This document shows positions 1 through 8,908 of a DNA stretch of 64,000 nt, one piece after another (positions within the stretch are counted from its first letter, which is position 1; the number at the start of each line of letters is the position of its first letter). The position numbers and the translations under genes are program-made. Source of the stretch: Prorocentrum cordatum. Its lineage: Eukaryota > Sar > Dinophyceae > Prorocentrales > Prorocentraceae. Under the pieces are notes generated by a model. It searched no databases. It worked only from the letters and a program-made list of their open reading frames with translations, and was not told the DNA's origin. The DNA lies in assembly GCA_963575745.1 (NCBI GenBank), contig CAUYUJ010009469.1, forward strand, positions 33,501 to 97,500, given 5' to 3'.

Positions 1-218
1 CTCGAACCTCGATCTTCTTGTCAGAGCGTGAATTACCTACCCTGCTTTCGCTTCCAGGCAAAACCAAGTCATACCACGCGCCTCCTCGTCAAGCGACCTG
101 ACCAGTACAGGCCGTAGTTTGGCATCGTTTGGTATCTCTTGGAAGCGAGGGTGGTCAAAAGGCAGGTAGGTTTCGTTTCCCCCTATCCTGCCCCCCCCCA
201 CCACCCTCCCGCGCTCAG

Positions 219-377
219 GCGGCGGCGCAGAGCAAGCTGGACCGCAGGGTGAGCGAGGTCTGCGGCATGTTCCGCGGCTTGCAGAGCGAGGCGCCGCCCC
301 CCGGGGAAGGCGTGCCACGGCTCTTCCGTGATGTGTCCGCGGATGGCTCCGTGTTCCACCACCGCTGCCATGGGCAA
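219..377 (+). CDS. Coding-like segment, possible exon, unknown product
   Basis: After a pyrimidine-rich tract ending CTCAG at 214-218 there is an open stretch reading AAAQSKLDRRVSEVCGMFRG and then a segment with LFRDVSADG. The composition is protein-like and not simple repeat, and the acceptor has the AG|G form used by the carrier exons downstream. I recognise no domain. It could be an exon of an upstream gene or a 5' exon of carrier copy 1. The donor is not evident. It may equally be chance. Confidence 0.25.
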
Positions 378-423
378 ACCAGGGGAGAAGGGAGGATGGG
401 GAGGCCCTCCTCCTCCTCCTCAT

Positions 424-425
424 CT

Positions 426-511
<86 letters not shown>

Positions 512-519
512 TTACTACT

Positions 520-575
<56 letters not shown>

Positions 576-608
576 TACTACTACTACTACTACTAACTAC
601 TACTACTA
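424..608. repeat. CTA/CGA trinucleotide microsatellite
   Basis: Nearly pure CTA units change abruptly into about 17 CGA units near 520-573 and back to CTA. No gene is present; the long tyrosine or aspartate reading frames here are repeat artefacts. Confidence 0.97.
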
Positions 609-905
609 GTCCTAGTCCTAGTCCCTAGTCCTATCCTAGTCCTAGTCCTCCTAGTCCCTAGTCCTAGTCCTAGTCCTAGTCCTAGTCCTAGTCCTAGTCC
701 TAGTCCTAGTCCTCCTAGTCCTAGTCCTAGTCCCAGTCCTAGTCCTAGTCCTAGTCCTAGTCCTCCTAGTCCTAGTTCCTAGTCCTAGTCCTAGTCCTAG
801 TCCCAGTCCCTAGTCCTAGTCCTAGTCCCAGTCCCTTAGTCCTACTCCTACTCCTACTCCTACTCTTCCTCCTCCTCCTACTCCTACTCCTACGCCTACT
901 ACTTA
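608..905. repeat. Hexanucleotide CCTAGT microsatellite
   Basis: Tandem CCTAGT units with occasional TCC slips, grading after 840 into CTCCTA units. It directly continues the preceding microsatellite. Confidence 0.95.
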
Positions 906-1313
906 CCCTGCTCCTCCTCCTCCTCATTCTCCTCCTCCCCCCCTCCTCCTCCTCCTCTGCTCCTCCTCCTCCTCCTCCTCCTCCTCCCCCTCCCCCCCTC
1001 CTCCTCCTCCTCCTCCTCCTCCTCCTCTCCTCCTCCTCCTCCTCCTCCTCCTCTCCTCCTCCTCCTCCTCTCCTCCTCCTCTCCTCCTCCTCCTCCTCCT
1101 CCTCCTCCTCCTCCTCCCTCCTCCTCCTCCTCCTCCTCCTCCTCCTCCTCCCTCCTCCTCCTCTCCTCCTCCTCCTCCTCCTCCTCCTCCTCCTCTCCTC
1201 CTCCTCCTCCTCCTCCTCCTCCTCCTCCTCCTCCTCCTCCTCCTCCTCCTCCTCCTCCTCCTCCTCCTCCTCCTCCTCCTCCTCCTCCTCCTCCTCCCCC
1301 CTCCTCCCCCCTC
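905..1313. repeat. CTC trinucleotide microsatellite
   Basis: About 400 bp of CTC units with short frame slips where one C is lost or gained. Polyglutamate and polyglycine frames on the minus strand are artefacts of it. Confidence 0.97.
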
Positions 1314-1504
1314 TCATACCTGTGGTAGTGGTGGTGGAGCATCGGCCCATCATCATTCGCGGGAGGCAGCTGCCCTCCACCGCCCCTCCAGGGCCGCTCC
1401 GGGCCCTCGGGGTCGGTGCACACGCCCTCCCAGCCTCGACTCGCAGCAGGCCTGCTCGCGGGGGCGGGGGGGGGCGGCGGCCCGGTGTGCACGGCCGCCG
1501 CTCC

Positions 1505-1726
1505 CGTCGGGAGCCTTGAGACGGGGGTCAGTGCAAACGGGGGTCAGCCACGGCACCCCCTCTGGCTGACCCGGGTTAGCGAGCCGCTCGTGGCCGCGAG
1601 GCGGCCGCACATCTTGGCGGACCCGGGTTTGCGAAGACCTGCGTTGCAGTGTTTTTTTGTTTCCTGCATTTGCAGTTGTTGGCTTCCTGCTGACCCGGGT
1701 CTGGATTGACCCAGGTCAGAAGATCC
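1505..1726 (+). repeat. Interspersed repeat Fam-I, copy 1
   Basis: The family begins with GGGAGCCTTGAGACGGGGGT, contains several TGACCCGGGTT blocks, and ends with a CTGGATTGACCC block followed by GTCAGAAGATCCC. Other copies lie at 13206, 45825 and 59325, all on the same strand. This copy is diverged in its middle and abuts a Fam-C element on its right. Confidence 0.75.
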
Positions 1727-1856
1727 CTTGGCATCGCTCGGACGTGTGCATTTTTCCTTCGGCGAGGACCATCGAGGAGCATCCTTGATCATTTCGCGAA
1801 AAATCACGCATGAAACCGAAAAAAGCACAGGGAATGGACGTCCGAGCGATGGCCAG
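1727..1856 (+). mobile_element. Fam-C MITE, copy 1 (TSD ATCC)
   Basis: A 130-bp element with inverted ends: CTTGGCATCGCTCGGACGT at the left, and the complement of the same core (ACGTCCGAGCGATG) followed by GCCAG at the right. The interior CGGCGAGGACCATCGAGGAG is shared with at least ten other copies in this window. It is flanked by ATCC at 1723-1726 and 1857-1860. No coding capacity, so it is a non-autonomous TIR element. Confidence 0.85.
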
Positions 1857-2051
1857 ATCCCCGATCCCGGGGCGCGGGCCCCGGGCCCTCCCCGGGGCGC
1901 CCGGGCTCTTCGCGCCACATATCGGCCGCCCTTCGCATTGTATTGGGCCCGTGCCCGCAGCGGGCCTCCTGGGGAGGCCCCGAGAGCCAACGCATTGGAA
2001 GAGAAGTCAAGGCGGAGGTGTTTCGCCAATTTCGGCCCCTACGAGGGTCGG

Positions 2052-2394
2052 GGGGGGACAGACCTCCTACCCTGACACGTCGATTAAGGAATTTCGGCAA
2101 CGCGCAGAGGGGGGTAGGGGGAGGGGGGAAGGCTTCTTAGAAGCACCACGTCTTCTTAGAAGGCGCGGGCCTTCTCTATAGACGTAAGGCCGAGGCCTTT
2201 AGGAAGAAGCAGGGTGCTTCTAAGAAGCCTTCCCCCCTCCCCCTACCCCCCTCTGCGCGCCGCCAAGAATTGGCCGTTTTCGGTTCGCGAGAGGGCGTCG
2301 CGGCCGTTATCTTTGCGGGTCCAGGTCCATCAGTTTCGGTCCTAGGTCGTTTTCGCGAAAGGGAGGTTTACTAAAGGGAGGCTTGTCCACCGCC
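2052..2394 (+). mobile_element. Fam-F element, copy 1, split by a nested Fam-G
   Basis: The left end GGGACAGACCTCCTACCC and right end GGGAGGCTTGTCCACCGCC form an imperfect TIR. The interior includes GGCCGTTTTCGGTTCGCGAG. Intact copies at 25501 and 56916 are about 165 bp; this one is enlarged by an insertion at 2094-2267. Confidence 0.8.
2094..2267. mobile_element. Fam-G foldback element, copy 1 (TSD AATT)
   Basis: A 174-bp palindromic element. Left arm: CGCGCAGAGGGGGGTAGGGG, then AGGCTTCTTAGAAG. Right arm: CTTCTAAGAAGCCTTCCCCC, ending GCGCGCCGCCAAG. It interrupts Fam-F between 2093 and 2268 with AATT duplicated on both sides (2090-2093, 2268-2271). Confidence 0.88.
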
Positions 2395-2683
2395 GATAGG
2401 GGCCCTCACCGGGCCTCGGGACCGTGCACAAGAACGCCTGGGACTGATAAGCCGGTCCATGGGGGAAGGGGTCGATACGTCGGGGGGCCGTGCAGATCGA
2501 AAAGATTACGGCCTCGGATCTCTGGGGGCCCAGGTCCTGCGCCTGGCGGCGCCGGGTGCCTGCCGACGGCCCGCCGCGGCGCCGGCGGGTGGCCCCCGCG
2601 GCGGGCCGGCGCCCGCCCGGCAAGGTGCAGCTGCAGGCGCAGGTCGGCAGCAGGCCACCGGCGGCCCCTGCCGCTCGGTGGCG

Positions 2684-2716
<33 letters not shown>

Positions 2717-3786
2717 AGGACGCGGACGAGGCCTGCTTTGCCCTTCAGGTGCAACGCAGGGCGTGGGGGTAGGCTTCCCAGACATGATCGCGTCGTTTAA
2801 AAAATCAGGACGGAGGTTTGTCGCCATTTCGGGCCCCTGGGGGACCTCGCCGGGCCCCAGGACCGTCAAGAAACGGCTGAGGACGACAAGCTGGCCCAGG
2901 GGAAAGGGTCGGGACTTCCGAGGACGTCGTCCTAAAAAGATCAGGACGTCGCATGTCTGGGTTATGGGGGGGCATGCGTCGACCCCCGACTCGCCTATGC
3001 ATCGCCGGTACGGGCCCGGTAGCCGACCCCGCCTGGGAAGGTGCGGAGTCCCCATCGCGGGCCTATCGCCGACCTGCCGGCTATGCATCGCCGATTGCAA
3101 CTCGATGTTTCGCCCCCTGAGCTGACCCCTCCCTAACGTTGCCCCTCCGGCCTGCTCCTCCCCCTTGGTTGCCTCGCCTCCCACAGCATCCTCCCTCGTC
3201 CTCTCGGGCTCAGCGCGCAGCGGCCGCCGCCCACCCCCCCCCTTCCGCGGCACCCCGGCCACATGGGCCGGGTGCTCCGGTTGCCGGGCGGCGCCAGCGG
3301 CGGCTAACGCGCCCGCGCCCAGCGGCACGCCGACCCGCCGCCAGTCGGCTTGCCACTGCGGTGCGGAGCCTAGCGCCATGGACGGCGCTAAGATGGCGGC
3401 GGGGGGGCGCGCCAATGTCCGTTCCGAGGATCGATGGCGCAGTGTTTCCGTAATAGCGATTCGCTAGAGTTTACGAAACGATGTCGTCAAGGACTACAGA
3501 AGAGTCCCACAGGGAATGCCGGTGATGGCAGCCGCTTCGCCGAGTAATCCTGCACAAGGTATCAAGGAATCGGAACTTCGCCTCAGTGCTGGCCACATTT
3601 TAGGTTCACACGGCCACGGAATCTTGGGCGTTCGCCTCGGGCATTTTGTGTGGGACACCGTCACGCGGTCAACTCTCGCGCACCGCTACGCCAGTACCAC
3701 GTGGGCAGACTGATGACGAGCAGCACGCCGACGCTGACTCCGAAGACATTCCCCTCCTTCCACCCCCCCCTCGAGCACCGCACCAC
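2395..3786. other. Gene-poor GC-rich stretch
   Basis: I see no supported gene. It holds GGC-rich runs around 2680-2720, a fragment of Fam-L-like GCATCGCCG sequence near 2998-3095, and GC-rich open frames (for example 3139-3453) that are proline, arginine and alanine rich and look like composition artefacts. Confidence 0.5.
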
Positions 3787-3961
3787 CGACCACACTGACG
3801 CACAGACACGCTGGCTCGTCAGGGACCTCCTCGCACGCCAGTTCTCAGAGGCCGTGGCCTCGCCCACCCTGTTTCGGCTGGGCCCGGATGTCGTCCACAG
3901 CGGTGGTCGTTCGTTCATTCGTTCGCTCCTGGAGCAGCTGCCTCCGCTGGCCCTCCTTCAG
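3787..3961 (+). CDS. Carrier copy 1, tentative exon 1.1 (N-terminal extension)
   Basis: An open segment reads RWLVRDLLARQFSEAVASPT and continues through SFIRSLLEQLPPLALLQ to a CTTCAG at 3956-3961. If the next 171 bp (a Fam-A element) are removed as a GA-AG intron, the frame continues without a break into exon 1.2. The segment is rich in leucine, arginine and serine, as a mitochondrial presequence or variable N-terminus could be, but no conserved domain is visible and the 5' boundary is a guess. There may be no exon here, with the gene starting further upstream. Confidence 0.4.
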
Positions 3962-4132
3962 GAGGAGAAAACACACAGACAGAAATAATCATCGATTCCC
4001 CAGAAAATGTAGGAAAATATGGGAAGTGGGGGGGGAAGACGAGAACCCAGAAAATATGGGAACATCTGGGGAGTCCTGTTGATTGTGTGTCATTGTGTGT
4101 CTTTATTCGTGTGTATGCGTCCTCCCCCCCAG
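3958..4132 (+). mobile_element. Fam-A element, copy 1, candidate introner
   Basis: The family left end is here TCAGGAGGAGAAAACACAC, followed by an AAAATATGGGAAGTGGGG core and a GTGTGT-rich right part ending CCCCAG at 4132. It exactly fills the gap between the coding-like segment ending 3961 and exon 1.2 starting 4133. Read as an intron it is GA (3962) to AG (4132), 171 bp. The usual terminal GGCCCCTTCA of the family is missing or has become exon sequence. Confidence 0.7.
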
Positions 4133-4217
4133 GCGGGGCAGCCCGTGGCGGCCGACGACGCGTTCGAGTGGGAGGTGCGCGACAGCACCACGCCGTTCTG
4201 GCAGCACGCCGTGGCCG
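4133..4217 (+). CDS. Mitoferrin-like carrier copy 1, exon 1.2
   Basis: The exon encodes FEWEVRDSTTPFWQHAVAG, the start of carrier repeat 1 just before the first transmembrane helix. Copy 2 has the matching GEEWDGSNPFWQHAAAG at 57625-57680. The acceptor is CCCAG|GCG. The donor is placed at GCCG|GCTCC (a GC donor) because this makes the junction with exon 1.3 read VAGSSAGI, matching AAGSCAGV in copy 2. It is 85 nt, leaving one base for the next exon. The sequence GGCTCC occurs at both ends of the following intron, so the exact cut is ambiguous by a few bases. Confidence 0.85.
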
Positions 4218-4700
4218 GCTCCGCCCCGAGAGTCCAGCTCCGGCCTCCGATGTCGACTCCAGCCGGCTGGACTCGGGGGCGGAAAAGAGGGGGGTGATGA
4301 CTATAGTCGGGGGAGCGTAAGACCTGGGTTTGCCAGGACTCGGGTTCGCCATCGTTTTTTGACGACCGCGCCTCGGATTTTGACGAGGAGGAGTTTTGTG
4401 GGATGTCTGCAGCGGGAGGCCTCGTCAAAATGCAGGCTCGGCCTCGTCATTTTTTTGACGACCTCGTCGGGGATTGCCGAGTCCCCCGTACCCGGGTCTT
4501 ACGTCTCCCCGATATAGGGGGGGTGGGTGGGTGTCATGGCGGGGGCCATGATATTTCCCCAGAGTTCAGGGCGCCTCTTCTGATTCCATTACGTTCCCGG
4601 CCCCCCCGCTGGGCCGCGCACATGCCGCCGGCCATGATTTTTGCACCCCCCCCTCTTGGACACCCCCCTCTGGGCCGCTCCCGATGGACCCGATCCAATC
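4218..4700. other. Start of intron after exon 1.2
   Basis: I see no gene. The segment contains TTTTTTGACGACC direct repeats near 4354 and 4450 and a CATGGCGGGGGCCATG palindrome near 4535, with related sequence again near 5467. Confidence 0.5.
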
Positions 4701-5041
4701 CGTATGCTGCGGCGGTCTGGTGCGGTTCGACCCTCGCGCGACGCTGTTGAGCATCCTGACGCGGCCGATCGGGCCGAACGAAAGGGGGGGGGAGAGGGAA
4801 GGGGGGGGGTACGAAAGCTGCTGCAGGCACTGGTTTCAGCCCGACCGGGGGGCCCATCCCTCGATACATGGGCGCCTCCGGCGCCGGGAGGCGCCGGGAA
4901 AATCAGCTTCGCGAGTTGATCCTCACCCCCCCCCCTTTGCGATCCCCCCCATTCGTCCAGCCCGACAATCGCGATGCTGCGGCACTCTGGTGCGGTTCGA
5001 CCCTCGCGCGACGTTGTTGAGCATCCTGACGTGGCCGACCC
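4701..5041. repeat. Long direct repeats flanking a Fam-J element
   Basis: About 70 bp at 4701-4770 recurs with few changes at 4972-5041; both contain TGGTGCGGTTCGACCCTCGC and TTGAGCATCCTGACG. Between them lies the Fam-J foldback element. They are far longer than normal target duplications for such an element. Confidence 0.85.
4763..4971. mobile_element. Fam-J foldback element, copy 1
   Basis: The left end GGGCCGAACGAAAGGGGGGG and the C-rich right end (CCCCCCCATTCGTCCAGCCCG) are imperfect inverted complements. The interior includes TCGATACATGGGCGCCTC. Related copies are at 24455 and 29110. Confidence 0.75.
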
Positions 5042-5185
5042 GAAGCGGTGATTCCCGATCCGTGCCCGTGCAGCCCGATCCGAAGCGCAAACCGATGCGG
5101 CCCGATTCTCCGATTCGAGGCTGGCTCTTCTTGCCCCCCGTCCGGCCAAGACTTCTTCGCTTGGTGGGCGAAGCTCGAGCGTCAT

Positions 5186-5349
5186 TCAGGAGGGAAAAAA
5201 ACACACAGACACAATTAATCGTCGACCCCCAGGAAAATATAGGAAAATCTGGGATGTGGGGGGGAAGACAAAAACCCAGAAAATATAAGAAAATATACGG
5301 GAATCCTTTCATTTGTGTGTATCTATTCGTGTGTCCCAGGGCCCCTTCA
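5186..5349 (+). mobile_element. Fam-A element, copy 2 (TSD GTCAT)
   Basis: A 164-bp copy from TCAGGAGGGAAAAAAACACA to GGGCCCCTTCA. It is flanked by GTCAT at 5181-5185 and 5350-5354. Confidence 0.88.
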
Positions 5350-5479
5350 GTCATGGCGTAGTTGGCTCCGCCATCGGGGCCGCCCGTCCCAAGGCGGCTG
5401 GGGGACTCGTGCCCCGACCGTGCCACCGCGGAGGCGCAAAGTGTGCAGCCGCCCTCGGACAGGCGTCTCCGAGGGCGGG

Positions 5480-5737
5480 AAAAGCGTACAGTGCCGTTCT
5501 GTTTTAAGCATGCAGGGATTTAGTACTAAAACATGCAGGGACTTAAACATGCGGATTTAGTACTAATAACATGCCGTTAAACAAATGCAGGGATTTAGTA
5601 CTAGGGATCCGCGTGCGGATCATGTATTAAACATGCATGGATTCAGTACTACAAACAGTGATGAGCTCATGCACCAATCTATTCCCAAATCAATCACGTA
5701 TCAAAGATCCTATATTGCGATGGCCTTACTGCCAGTG
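5480..5737 (+). repeat. Fam-M AT-rich repeat, copy 1
   Basis: It begins CGTACAGTGCCGTT, contains several ATGCAGGGATTTAGTACTA units, then CCGCGTGCGGATCATG and GATGAGCTCATGCA. The same landmarks occur in order at 59680-59790. Confidence 0.7.
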
Positions 5738-6245
5738 CCGCCGACCCTGAAGACGAAGCTGTCTGTGACGCCGTGAAGGCCGAAACGTCGTATATGCTAG
5801 AAATGTAAGTTTCCGATGGAAAAGTAATGAGTGTGGCATCTTGGGTCCTTCTTGGGGGTGCTCTTGGAGCGGGCCTGGGACGTCTTGGAGGCTTCTTGGA
5901 CGGTCTTGGGGCTATCTTGGGCGTCTTCGGCCGATCTTTGGGCGACTCGGGGCACTCTTGGGCCGTCTCGGTGGCCATCTTGTGCATTCGGACCTCATTT
6001 GGAGTGTCTTCGAGGTTTCGAGGCCGCCCGAGGAAAAACGAATCTGCCCCCCCACCCCCCCCCCACCCCCCCCGGGACCCCCCCCCCCCCTGGGGACGGG
6101 ATCAAAGGGAAGGGGCTTCCCTTCGAATCGACAACGGCATGACGGCAGGAGGGTACGGCCCAAAACGAAAAAAGGGGGAAGGAAGAAGGGGGGGCGGCGA
6201 GGAACGGACGAGGAAGCCCCTCGCACACGCCGACAGGGTCGGCGG
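5738..6245 (+). mobile_element. Fam-N element, copy 1
   Basis: Bounded by CCGCCGACCCTG at 5738-5749 and its exact complement CAGGGTCGGCGG at 6234-6245. The body has CTTGGGCGTCTTCGGCCGAT, a long C tract near 6050-6095, and AAAGGGAAGGGGCTTCCCTT. Copies 2 and 3 are at 18856 and 33034. No transposase. Confidence 0.85.
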
Positions 6246-6617
6246 ATTTTTTATGTGTTAAAAATTGCCCTGTATGTTATACCTTGTGTCGCGTCGTCGT
6301 CGAGGTTTGGTTGTCGAGGTGATCGGGCGTTTTCGGCTGCATCCTGCCCTCCTCGGGGCCGCCGGGGGCCTCTGGGGGGAGGGGGGCCTGCGGGGGCCTC
6401 CAGGACGCCCCTGCTCGTCCCGAGCCTCCGTCGTGGGGGAGGGAGAGGACGAGGAGGAGGTTCGGAGATCAATCCCGGTGTAGGGCTTTAGAAATAGAAG
6501 CCGGCACCGCACGGTGGACCATGAGCTCATTCCGGCTTCGTGAAAAATCCCCGGCGCGCCTTGCGTGAGCTGGAAATCTGTCCCGAGAGAGGTTTCCTGA
6601 GCGTTTCCCACTACTCT

Positions 6618-6824
6618 GGACGCCCGAAATGGGTACGGAAAGAATGGGTACAATGCCCAACAGCAGTTCCTGTTCATTTTGAACAGGACTCGCTGTCCGC
6701 GCCGCCGCTGCCGGTGCCCATTCGAGACAGAGGGCCGCCTGCCCAACAGCGGCCGCTGTTGGCTGTGGGCAGCATTTGTTGTTGGGCATTGTACCCATTC
6801 TTTCCGTGCCCATTTCGGGCGTCC
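6618..6824. mobile_element. Fam-O foldback element
   Basis: A 207-bp inverted repeat with arms of about 45 bp. The left arm begins GGACGCCCGAAATGGGTACG; the right arm ends CCCATTTCGGGCGTCC. The centre includes CAACAGCGGCCGCTGTTG, itself palindromic. Confidence 0.85.
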
Positions 6825-8078
6825 GAAATCAAGATTTCTGCGTTGGTTAGCGCTCTCGGTCGTGTCTTGGCTTCCTGGAGACCCCCCGCCGTCACAGAAG
6901 GATGCGGAGGAGGTCCGAAGATCAAGACTTCATGGTTTGGAAATGTTCCTGGTTGTGTCTGGGCCTCCTGGAGCCTCTCTGTCGTCACAGCTGAGCACAG
7001 CTGAGCGACACAAAAACAGGTCGTCTGCGCCGATATTGGCGCGTTAGCTGCCCGCGTAAGGTCGTGCGCAAGCGCCCTCGCTTCCAACGTGGCGTGCCGC
7101 GCTGGCGGCCCACGTAAGCCGCCGCGTGAGGTCGCTATGGCATCTCGCGTAAGGCCAATGTTTGATCGTCGCGCAGCTGGATTCACTTCGAAGTTCTCCT
7201 CAGAACGCACCCCGGGAGGAGTGCAGAGATCGGCTTTGAGGAGGAGGACGACCAGGGCCCAGACCTCCGACGCACTGCGCTACTTGGTTGTGCAGCAGCA
7301 CCGAGGCCATGAAGGCTATGCCCCTCCTGGCCTGCGCATCGGTGGGAATGCCTCCCCTGCCAGGCAGGGGCGGCGCACGCACCGATCTTGGGCCCAGCAG
7401 GGCCGGCCAGGGTCGGTGTTGGCGCATTTGTTGGTGGCCGTCTACAGACAGCCCGCACAGTTGGAATTCGCAGCCTTCCCAAGGGTACCTATCGGTCGTT
7501 GAAAGTAGCTACTTTCGGATTCCCAGATTCCAGTCTACTTTAAGCGCCTTCCTACTTCAATGATCGAGTGGCTACACCTTTTTGTCCGTCCTTCTTAGGG
7601 GGCGGACGGAACCCAATATAGTTTCAACGCCGTCCTACTTCATGTTTCTACCTATTTCTTCCGACCGATGGGTATCCTTGCCTCCTGGGTCCATCCTTGG
7701 CCACTTTCGTTGGCCGCGCCCCGCTCGAGGAGCTTACAAATGTGCGTCCAAGGCCCTTGCATCATTATCGCGCATCCTTATGATCCGGGCCGACTGTATT
7801 GGTGGCGGCCTTCTACCCGGGAGGCGTCGTTTTCGGCGGGCCGCCTTTCTCATCCGGGTTTGGGCGGCCGGCTGCTGTGGTTGGTGGGCGGCAGGGTTTC
7901 CATCGCAGCGTCCCGCTGTCGGGCGCAGAAGGCCCGCCTGTCCTTTTCCAGCCGTGGCCGCAATGTTTGTTTCGCGTTTGGCGCAGCATCTGAGCCTTGG
8001 CCACCACTTGGAAGCAGTGGACCGCACCTGTCCGTGCCCTGCATCGTCCTCCAATTCCCCCCCCCATCTCCGCTCCAG
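6825..8078. other. Intron sequence before exon 1.3
   Basis: I see no convincing gene. Two degenerate units of roughly 115 bp, each ending near CGTCACAG, lie at about 6835-7000. A palindrome TCCGTCC/GGACGGA lies near 7585-7610. Open frames near 7090-7500 and 7670-8130 have no recognisable domain; the carrier exon lies at the end of the second. Confidence 0.5.
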
Positions 8079-8155
8079 GCTCCTCCGCCGGCATTGCGGA
8101 GCACGTCAGCATGTACCCCCTCGACACGCTGAAGACGCGCATGGGCGCCTCTCAG
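8079..8155 (+). CDS. Mitoferrin-like carrier copy 1, exon 1.3
   Basis: It encodes GIAEHVSMYPLDTLKTRMGA, the end of transmembrane helix 1 and the first carrier signature PxDxxKxR. The EHVSMYP context is typical of mitoferrins and matches EHVAMYPVDTIKTRM in copy 2. The acceptor is CTCCAG|GCTCC and the donor TCTCAG|GTCC. It is 77 nt and ends in phase 0. Confidence 0.92.
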
Positions 8156-8486
8156 GTCCATGGGGAGGGGCAGGAAGTGAGGGGGAGGGGAGGAGGAGGA
8201 GGAGGGGGATGATGGGGCAAGAGGACTGAGGAGGAGGGAAAGGAGTGCGGCAGGGAGGCTGGGAGGGAGAGAGAACGAGGAGCAGGATCGGGGAGGAGAG
8301 GGATGGCAGTAATGGCCCTGAGCAAGCAGACTTCAAATGGTGCCCACCTCGGTGGTTGCAATCGGTTAGGGGTTCCGACTCGTGTTTTGAGGAGCTGCCT
8401 TTGTGCTGCACGGTCGGCTGTTGCCACGTGGACCGCCATCGCCGTTACTGCGTGGACCGCGATGGCGTTGGTTGCTCTGACCGCTG

Positions 8487-8666
8487 TACAGTCGGGGCCC
8501 TGAAGAAGGAACCCTTTTCGTTGGGGAGGGGCTCGGTGTTCCTTGATTGTTCTGCAGTTTGCCTTCTGTTTTCCTGACGTTGCCCATGGGAAATCGAAGT
8601 TCAACTTATGGGAGAAAGGGACCTCGTTCCTTATTTAGGGTTCCTTAGGTCAACGCCCCGACTGTA
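8487..8666 (+). mobile_element. Fam-E MITE, copy 1
   Basis: Exactly 180 bp from TACAGTCGGGGCC to its near complement CGCCCCGACTGTA. The interior carries GAAGGAACCCTTTTCGTTGG and TTATTTAGGGTTCCTTAGG. Copies of the same length lie at 62559 and 62982, and a reversed 185-bp copy at 12384. Confidence 0.9.
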
Positions 8667-8831
8667 TTCTGTCTCGCCAGGTCGATCGTTGTTGTCTGGA
8701 TCGCTCTCCAGCTGCCTGCCGCGAGCCCCCGCAGCCGTGCCAGCCCAGCATTGTGGATAGGGACTGCTTCAGTTGACCTGGGAGGCCGTCACGTGCGACA
8801 CCTCGTGTCTCAAGGTTGGGGAGAACCTCGA

Positions 8832-8871
8832 TAAGGATGATCATGATTATCAGCATGATGAAGATGATGAA

Positions 8872-8908
<37 letters not shown>

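Noticed and set aside
129-609. Plus-strand frames ending in poly-Tyr/Asp or poly-Thr
   Set aside because: They are read-through of the CTA/CGA microsatellite; only the segment 219-377 is non-repetitive.
772-1492. Minus-strand Glu/Gly/Arg-rich frames of about 200 residues
   Set aside because: Pure products of the CTC tract in different frames.
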